A stretch of DNA of 64,000 nt from Streptomyces ruber (GTDB lineage: Bacteria > Actinomycetota > Actinomycetes > Streptomycetales > Streptomycetaceae). Numbering within the stretch: the stretch's first letter is position 1; the number at the start of each line of letters is the position of its first letter. A program made the translations under genes and the position numbers. Shown here piece by piece: positions 59,330 through 64,000 of this stretch. The stretch is taken from positions 62,001-126,000 of the forward strand of contig NZ_BMQK01000013.1 in the NCBI RefSeq assembly GCF_014648075.1, read 5' to 3'. The notes beneath the pieces are model-generated. The model saw nothing but the letters and a program-made list of their open reading frames with translations, made no database searches and had not been told where the DNA came from.

Positions 59330-59439
59330 CCTCCGCCGCACCGTCGTGAACGGCGGCAGTCCCGCATCCGTACCCCTGCCGGGGCCGAGAAGCAGAACAC
59401 AGGCCGGGCCAGGGCCAGGTACGGATCCGGAGACGCGAC

Positions 59440-61230
59440 GTGGGCGAAGGACTGCGAGACGGACTGCGGCGTCCGGTGCGGCCGGCCGCCGTACCGGTCC
59501 TGTTCCTCCTCCCCTCCCTCTTGCTTTTCCTCCTCCTCGTCCTCCTCGGTGGGGCCGGACCGGCGTCCGCGCACGCCGCGCTCAAGGAGAGCGACCCCCG
59601 GGACGGCACCGTCCTCAAGACCGCTCCCCGGCAGGTCACCCTCGCCTTCACCGAGTCGGTGAGCCTCCTCGACGACTCCCTCCGCGTCCTCGACCCGGAC
59701 AACCGGCCCCTGCGGACCGGGGAGACGGGCCGCGCGGACGGCCGCTCCAGCACGGTGCGCACCACCCTGCCCCCCGGCCTGGCACGGGGCACGTACACGA
59801 TCGCCTGGCGGGTCGTCTCCGCCGACAGCCATCCGGTCTCCGGAGCCCTGCTCTTCTCGGTCGGCGAGCCCTCGGCCACCGAGGCCCCGCCCACCGCCCC
59901 GGCGGAGGACCCGGCCACCACCTCGCTGTACAACCTCGTCCGCTACGTCGCCTACGGCGGACTGGCGCTCCTCATCGGCGTGTTCGTCTTCACCGCGCTG
60001 CTCGGCGGTGTCGGCGCGCCGCTCCACGGGCTGCTGTGGGCCGGCTGGTGGGCGCTGACCGCCGCCACGGCGCTGCTGCTCCTGCTGCGCGGCCCGTACG
60101 AGCGGGGCTCGGGCCTCGCGGACGCCCTCGATCCGTCCGTACTGGCACAGACGGCGACAAGCAGGCCGGGCATCGCGCTGCTCGCCCGGCTGGGGCTGCT
60201 GGCGGGGGCGTACCTCCTCGTACGCCGGTCCGGTGCGGTGGACGGGCGAGGGCCAGGGCGAGCGGCCCTCGGCGGCGGTGTCGCCCTCTCCGCCGGGCTG
60301 GCCCTCACCTGGGCCGTCGCCGAGCACGCCTCCGCCGGTATCCAGGTGTCCGTGGCCATGGCCTCGTCCGTGCTGCACCTGCTCGCCATGGCGGTCTGGC
60401 TGGGCGGCCTCACGGCCCTGCTCACCGTCCTCCACCGCGCCCCCGGTGCGCTCACGGCCACCGGGGTCGCCCGCTTCTCCCGGCTCGCTCTCGGCGCGGT
60501 GACCGTGCTGGCCGGCACCGGTGTCTACCAGTCGTGGCGGGGCCTCGGCTCCTGGGACGCGTTCACGGCGACGACGTACGGCAGGCTGCTGCTGGCCAAG
60601 ACCGGTGCGGTGCTGCTGCTCCTGGCCGCCGCGGGCCTCTCCCGGCGCTGGACGGCGCGGTGGCTGGAGAAGGAGAAGGAGGAGGGAGAGGGGGAGGGGG
60701 AGGGGAAGGAGAAGGGCGCGGACGACCGCCACCGGGGTCACCTGCGTCGCTCCGTCCTCGCCGAGTCCACGGTCGCCGTCGTGGTCCTCGTCGTCACCAC
60801 CGTGCTCACCGGCACCCTGCCAGGCCGGGCGGAGGCCGAGTCGGCCGCGGCGGCACCGGCGGCCGGAACCGCGGCACCCGGCGAACCCACCGCCTCCAGC
60901 AACGTCGTCCCCTTCGACGTCGGCACGCCGAACGGACACGGCGAGGTGCAGATCGACCTGGGGCCCGGCCGCGTCGGCACGAACTCCGTGCAGGCCGTGG
61001 TCTTCGGGCCCGACGGCGGTATCTCGACCGTCCCGGAGGTCCGCCTCACCTTCACGCTGCGCGCCCAGGACGTGGGCCCGATCGACGCCCGGCTGGAGAA
61101 CAAGGGCGGCTACTGGGGGACCGAGGGCCTCCGCCTCCCGCTGCCCGGCACCTGGACGATGAGGATCACCGTCCGGACGACGGAGATCGACCAGGTGACG
61201 GTGGAGAAGGACGTACGGGTCGGTCAGTGA
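59440..61230 (+). CDS. CopC-CopD fusion (YcnJ-like) copper protein with C-terminal YtkA-like domain
   Basis: 596 residues. Signal helix (about 18-42), CopC domain (about 45-145) beginning at the mature His (SAHAALKESDPRDGTVLK cut, ADSHPVSGALLFSVGEPS), a CopD membrane domain (about 160-430, eight helices, with VAEHASAGI and MAVWLGGL), a Lys/Glu-rich loop (LEKEKEEGEGEGEGKEKG) and a C-terminal YtkA/FixH-like domain (about 490-596). It imports or handles copper at the membrane. GTG at 59440. It overlaps the convergent DUF72 gene by 7 bp. Confidence 0.92.
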   Translation: MGEGLRDGLRRPVRPAAVPVLFLLPSLLLFLLLVLLGGAGPASAHAALKESDPRDGTVLKTAPRQVTLAFTESVSLLDDSLRVLDPDNRPLRTGETGRADGRSSTVRTTLPPGLARGTYTIAWRVVSADSHPVSGALLFSVGEPSATEAPPTAPAEDPATTSLYNLVRYVAYGGLALLIGVFVFTALLGGVGAPLHGLLWAGWWALTAATALLLLLRGPYERGSGLADALDPSVLAQTATSRPGIALLARLGLLAGAYLLVRRSGAVDGRGPGRAALGGGVALSAGLALTWAVAEHASAGIQVSVAMASSVLHLLAMAVWLGGLTALLTVLHRAPGALTATGVARFSRLALGAVTVLAGTGVYQSWRGLGSWDAFTATTYGRLLLAKTGAVLLLLAAAGLSRRWTARWLEKEKEEGEGEGEGKEKGADDRHRGHLRRSVLAESTVAVVVLVVTTVLTGTLPGRAEAESAAAAPAAGTAAPGEPTASSNVVPFDVGTPNGHGEVQIDLGPGRVGTNSVQAVVFGPDGGISTVPEVRLTFTLRAQDVGPIDARLENKGGYWGTEGLRLPLPGTWTMRITVRTTEIDQVTVEKDVRVGQ

Positions 61231-62144
61231 GCGGCGGGTGACGGGACGAGCAGCCGGCGCATGGCCTCGGCGGCGCGTACGGCGGCGTCCCCGCAGCAGT
61301 TGTTGAAGAGCACGTGCAGCTCGTCGGCCTGCTCGGCCGCGCGCCGCAACCGCGGCACCCACGCCCCGAGTTCGGACGGGGAGTACGCATGGCGGAAACG
61401 GTCCTCCTTGCTCCCGGTCCCCCACGCGGCGCTCCGGCCGTGGAACCGTACGACGGCGAGGGCGGGGCGGGTGACGGGTACGAGCGGCGGGAGCGAGCCG
61501 GACAGGCCCTGGGCCATGTCCACGCCCACGGCACTCGCGCCGAGCGCGGAGAGCAACGCGCAGGTGGCGCCGTACTGTTCGGCGGCCCACCACCCGGGGT
61601 GCCGGAACTCCACGGAGAGGGGCCAGCCGGACGTCCGCGCCGCGCACTCCTGGAGCGCCGCCTCGGCCCCCGGACCGGGGGCGAACCACGGCGGGAACTG
61701 GAACAGCACGGCCCCGAGCCGCCCGGCCTCCCGGAGCGGCTCCACGGCCTGCGCGAACCGCTCCCAGACCTCGCCGAGGAGCCCCTCCGGCCCGCGTCCG
61801 CGCCGTACGGCGGCGAGCTCCCGCTCACCGAGCCGCGACCGCAGGTCGGCGGGCAGCGCCTCCGCGCGCGTGGGATGCCCCGTCAGCAGCGAGAACGCCT
61901 TGACGTCGAACCGGAAGCCCTCGGGCGTCCGCTCCACCCACAGCAGGCTGTTGCGGCGGCTGGGCAACGCGTAGTACGAGGCGTCCACTTCCACGACGGG
62001 GAACCGGGACGCGTAGTACCGCAGCCGTCCCTCGGCGTCCCGCGCCCCGCGCGGGTACCACCCGCTGCCGACCAGCGCGCGGTCGGTCCACGAGCACACC
62101 CCGACCCGGATGCCGGCACCTTCACCACTCTCAGCAGCAGTCAT
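61224..62144 (-). CDS. DUF72 (YecE-like) protein
   Basis: 306 residues of the DUF72 TIM-barrel family: VGVCSWTDRALVGSGWYP, FPVVEVDASYYALPS, GFRFDVKAFSLLTGH, LSVEFRHPGWW, and HVLFNNCCGDAAVRAAEAM near the end. The activity is unknown in the family. ATG at 62144. Its 3' end overlaps the CopC-CopD gene, so the two mRNAs are complementary at their ends and there is no terminator between them. Confidence 0.92.
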   Translation of the reverse strand: MTAAESGEGAGIRVGVCSWTDRALVGSGWYPRGARDAEGRLRYYASRFPVVEVDASYYALPSRRNSLLWVERTPEGFRFDVKAFSLLTGHPTRAEALPADLRSRLGERELAAVRRGRGPEGLLGEVWERFAQAVEPLREAGRLGAVLFQFPPWFAPGPGAEAALQECAARTSGWPLSVEFRHPGWWAAEQYGATCALLSALGASAVGVDMAQGLSGSLPPLVPVTRPALAVVRFHGRSAAWGTGSKEDRFRHAYSPSELGAWVPRLRRAAEQADELHVLFNNCCGDAAVRAAEAMRRLLVPSPAAH

Positions 62145-62209
62145 GGGGGCCGGTTACCCCGGGAGACGGAGCTCTGTCCCGCCGTCTCCCGGGTCCGGGC
62201 GGAAGCCGC

Positions 62210-64000
62210 CTACTCGGCCGGGTCCGTCGCCGTGGGCCGGCGCGAGGCGGCCATCGCCCCGTCCACGCCGGTCAGCGGACGCAGCCGGTAGCTGTACGCG
62301 TAGTCACGGCTCGCGGGGAGCTTGAACTCGTCGTGCGTGTGCGCGCCCCAGCTGTTGTCGCCGCCCACGCCCATCTGCCGGTGGTTCACCCGCAGGACGA
62401 CCTCCTCACGCGGGGTGAGCTGGTAGTCGTGCCGCACCCCGGCCGACAGGTCCTCCGGGGTGAAGTGCGAGGCGTTGACCTCCAGCAGCGGCGCGTCGGA
62501 GAGCGGGTCGCCGGAGACGAGCAGCCCGCTGCCGTCACGGCCGGTCAGCGCGATCCAGCGGACGTCGGTCCTGTTGCCGTTCTCCTGCGGGCGGATGTAC
62601 GGGGTCCACTGCCCGGAGACGGTGCCGGAGTACACGCCCACGTCGGTGCCGGTGTTGCGGTCCCAGTGGTTCTCCTCGGGGCCGCGCCCGTACCAGCGCA
62701 GCCGGTCGAGGCGGCCCGGCAGGAACAGCAGCGTGCCGACCTCCGGGAGGTACGGCAGGCTCGCCGCACCCGGGCGCACGGTGTTGTCGACCTTGATCTC
62801 GCCGTTGCCGAACACCGTGTACGTGGTCGTGAAGGACGAGGTGACGGTGGTCGGCAGCGTGCCGCCGACCTCGATCACGACGGCCCGGTCGCCGAGGGCC
62901 CGCACGCGTACGTCCGTCACCTCGCGCCGGGCGCCCGCGTCGCGCCAGGTCTGGTTGCGGGTGTGCTGGCCGTTGCCCCGGTCGTTGTCGGTCGGCGCGC
63001 GCCAGAAGTTCGGCACGGGTCCGGTCTCGATCAGCCGGGCGCCCCGGGCCTCGTACGACGTGATGACGCCGCTGCCCTTGTCGACGGTGACCGAGAAGCC
63101 CCTGCCCCGGACGGTGACGGACGCGTCGCCGTCCTCGTACCGCAGCGCCGGGACGTCCGCGAGCGGTACGGGCTCGACGGGCGGGACGCCCGCGTCCACC
63201 GGGAGCTGTGCCCCGGCCACCTCGAAGCCGGCCTTCGCCCACTTGGTGGGCTCCTTGGTGGTGAAGGACAGCTCCAGGAAGAACTCGGTGCCCGGCGCCG
63301 GGCGGTCCGGCAGCCGGTACGGCACGGTGATCCGCTTGCTGGACAGCGGCTTCACGTCCAGCTGGGCGCGGGTCAGCTTCCCGCTCCGCACCACCTCGCC
63401 GTCGGCGACGAGCGACCACCGGCCGTCGAACTCCCGGAGGTCGGTGAAGAGGTTCTCGTTGGTGAGGGTGACGTCGCGGGCTGTGGCGGTGAGGGTGCCG
63501 GAGGCGGGTACGGCACTGATCGTCTGGTAGACCCGCTTCACCTCCGCCGCCTTCCCGGTGTGGCCGCGGTCGGCGGTGACGACGCCGTCCGCGACGAACG
63601 CCCCGTCGTTGGGGTTGTCGCCCCAGTCGCCGCCGTACGCGAAGAAGGAGCGCTCGCGGGCCCGCTTCTCGGCGGTCTTCACGGTGGCCGCGTCGAACCA
63701 GAACCGCACGCCCTCGTCGCCGGGACCACGGCGGTCGGAGGCCAGTTCGGCGGCGGTCAGCGCGCGGGCGTACACGCGGGCCCGCCGGATCGTGCCGCTG
63801 AACTCGCGGGTCGGGTTGTCGACGTCGGTGGCGAGCGAGAGCGGCGCCGTGTTGACGTCGGGCCCCCGGGTGGTGGTCCGCACGGCCCTGACCTGGCCGT
63901 CGACATGGAGGGTGAGGGTGCCCGCGGCCGCGTCGTACACCCCCGCGACGTGGTGCTCGCGGCCCGTCCAGTCGTCGGGGAGCGCCCAGCTCGCGGTGGT
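62210..64000 (-). CDS. GH2 beta-galactosidase with LamG-like domain (5' part missing)
   Basis: About 597 residues visible, continuing past the right edge, so the N-terminus and catalytic barrel are outside. The visible part begins in a LamG/concanavalin-like domain (LTLHVDGQVRAV, FSGTIRRARVYARALTAAEL), then GH2 domain 4 (NENLFTDLREFDGRWSLVAD) and the beta-galactosidase small-chain domain (FWRAPTDNDRGNG, RWYGRGPEENHWDRNTG, YIRPQENGNRTDVRW). It would hydrolyse beta-galactosides, probably outside the cell. An inserted LamG module inside a large enzyme suggests binding to polysaccharide. Confidence 0.9.
   Translation of the reverse strand, partial: TTASWALPDDWTGREHHVAGVYDAAAGTLTLHVDGQVRAVRTTTRGPDVNTAPLSLATDVDNPTREFSGTIRRARVYARALTAAELASDRRGPGDEGVRFWFDAATVKTAEKRARERSFFAYGGDWGDNPNDGAFVADGVVTADRGHTGKAAEVKRVYQTISAVPASGTLTATARDVTLTNENLFTDLREFDGRWSLVADGEVVRSGKLTRAQLDVKPLSSKRITVPYRLPDRPAPGTEFFLELSFTTKEPTKWAKAGFEVAGAQLPVDAGVPPVEPVPLADVPALRYEDGDASVTVRGRGFSVTVDKGSGVITSYEARGARLIETGPVPNFWRAPTDNDRGNGQHTRNQTWRDAGARREVTDVRVRALGDRAVVIEVGGTLPTTVTSSFTTTYTVFGNGEIKVDNTVRPGAASLPYLPEVGTLLFLPGRLDRLRWYGRGPEENHWDRNTGTDVGVYSGTVSGQWTPYIRPQENGNRTDVRWIALTGRDGSGLLVSGDPLSDAPLLEVNASHFTPEDLSAGVRHDYQLTPREEVVLRVNHRQMGVGGDNSWGAHTHDEFKLPASRDYAYSYRLRPLTGVDGAMAASRRPTATDPAE

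Overview
The window reads as chromosome-core DNA of a Streptomyces species. It is very GC-rich with strong third-position G/C bias. It carries the sporulation-type sigma pair sigN-sigF, an SSI-type protease inhibitor, an actinomycete integrative element (AICE), prim-pol proteins, DUF5926/SEC-C, and a tadA-upp neighbourhood. A ParB-type parS motif at 24572-24585 fits a position in the origin-proximal half of the chromosome, because Streptomyces parS sites cluster around oriC. Species-level identity was not determined.

Layout. 1-11007: housekeeping genes (MocR-like regulator running off the left edge, aminopeptidase P, GAF/PP2C phosphatase, prim-pol-like protein, secreted protein, DUF5926, RsbW-like ATPase, glycerophosphodiesterase, HtrA-like protease). 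11053-20065: tRNA-Ser(UGA) and a 9.0-kb AICE integrated in its 3' end, bounded by 55-bp direct repeats (54/55 identical). It carries a DUF6578 gene, a noncoding block with a 65-bp-arm inverted repeat, a coupled GntR-YdcF pair, three identical operators, the transfer/spread genes (TraB/FtsK, DUF2637, small Spd-type proteins), an HUH-type Rep, an excisionase and a tyrosine integrase. 20213-24538: an intact prim-pol, a small secreted protein, an ECF sigma factor and an acyl-CoA ligase behind an 18-bp palindrome. 24642-29846: a 1,734-residue PAS/receiver protein with a linker of about 950 low-complexity residues.

30238-34153: protease inhibitor, tRNA-Ser(GCU), tRNA-Arg(ACG), VOC protein, WYL regulator, DUF2797. 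34461-40628: a probable four-gene operon (OmpR-type response regulator, histidine kinase, GT2-GtrA, GT39 mannosyltransferase-like). 40782-48190: two drug-efflux neighbourhoods, MFS plus TetR and MarR plus MFS-Ig-like fusion plus YceI, separated by an F420-type PPOX gene and an array of helically phased palindromes. 48545-51851: small membrane protein, then sigN and sigF. 52057-55654: Dabb protein, small proteins, tRNA-Ser(CGA), tadA with its partner, upp. 55781-64000: LytR_C protein, VapB-annotated small protein, cupin, SDR, CopC-CopD fusion, DUF72, and a GH2 beta-galactosidase running off the right edge.

How the parts work together. The AICE is a self-contained integrate/excise/replicate/transfer unit under a GntR repressor with clear operators; it lacks a relaxase, as AICEs do, and instead has a single FtsK-like translocase. 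The two-component/glycosyltransferase run looks like envelope-glycan remodelling under sensor control. Several genes have a -10-like hexamer ending 6-8 nt before the start codon, the geometry of leaderless transcripts. No CRISPR array, rRNA or large biosynthetic cluster was seen.
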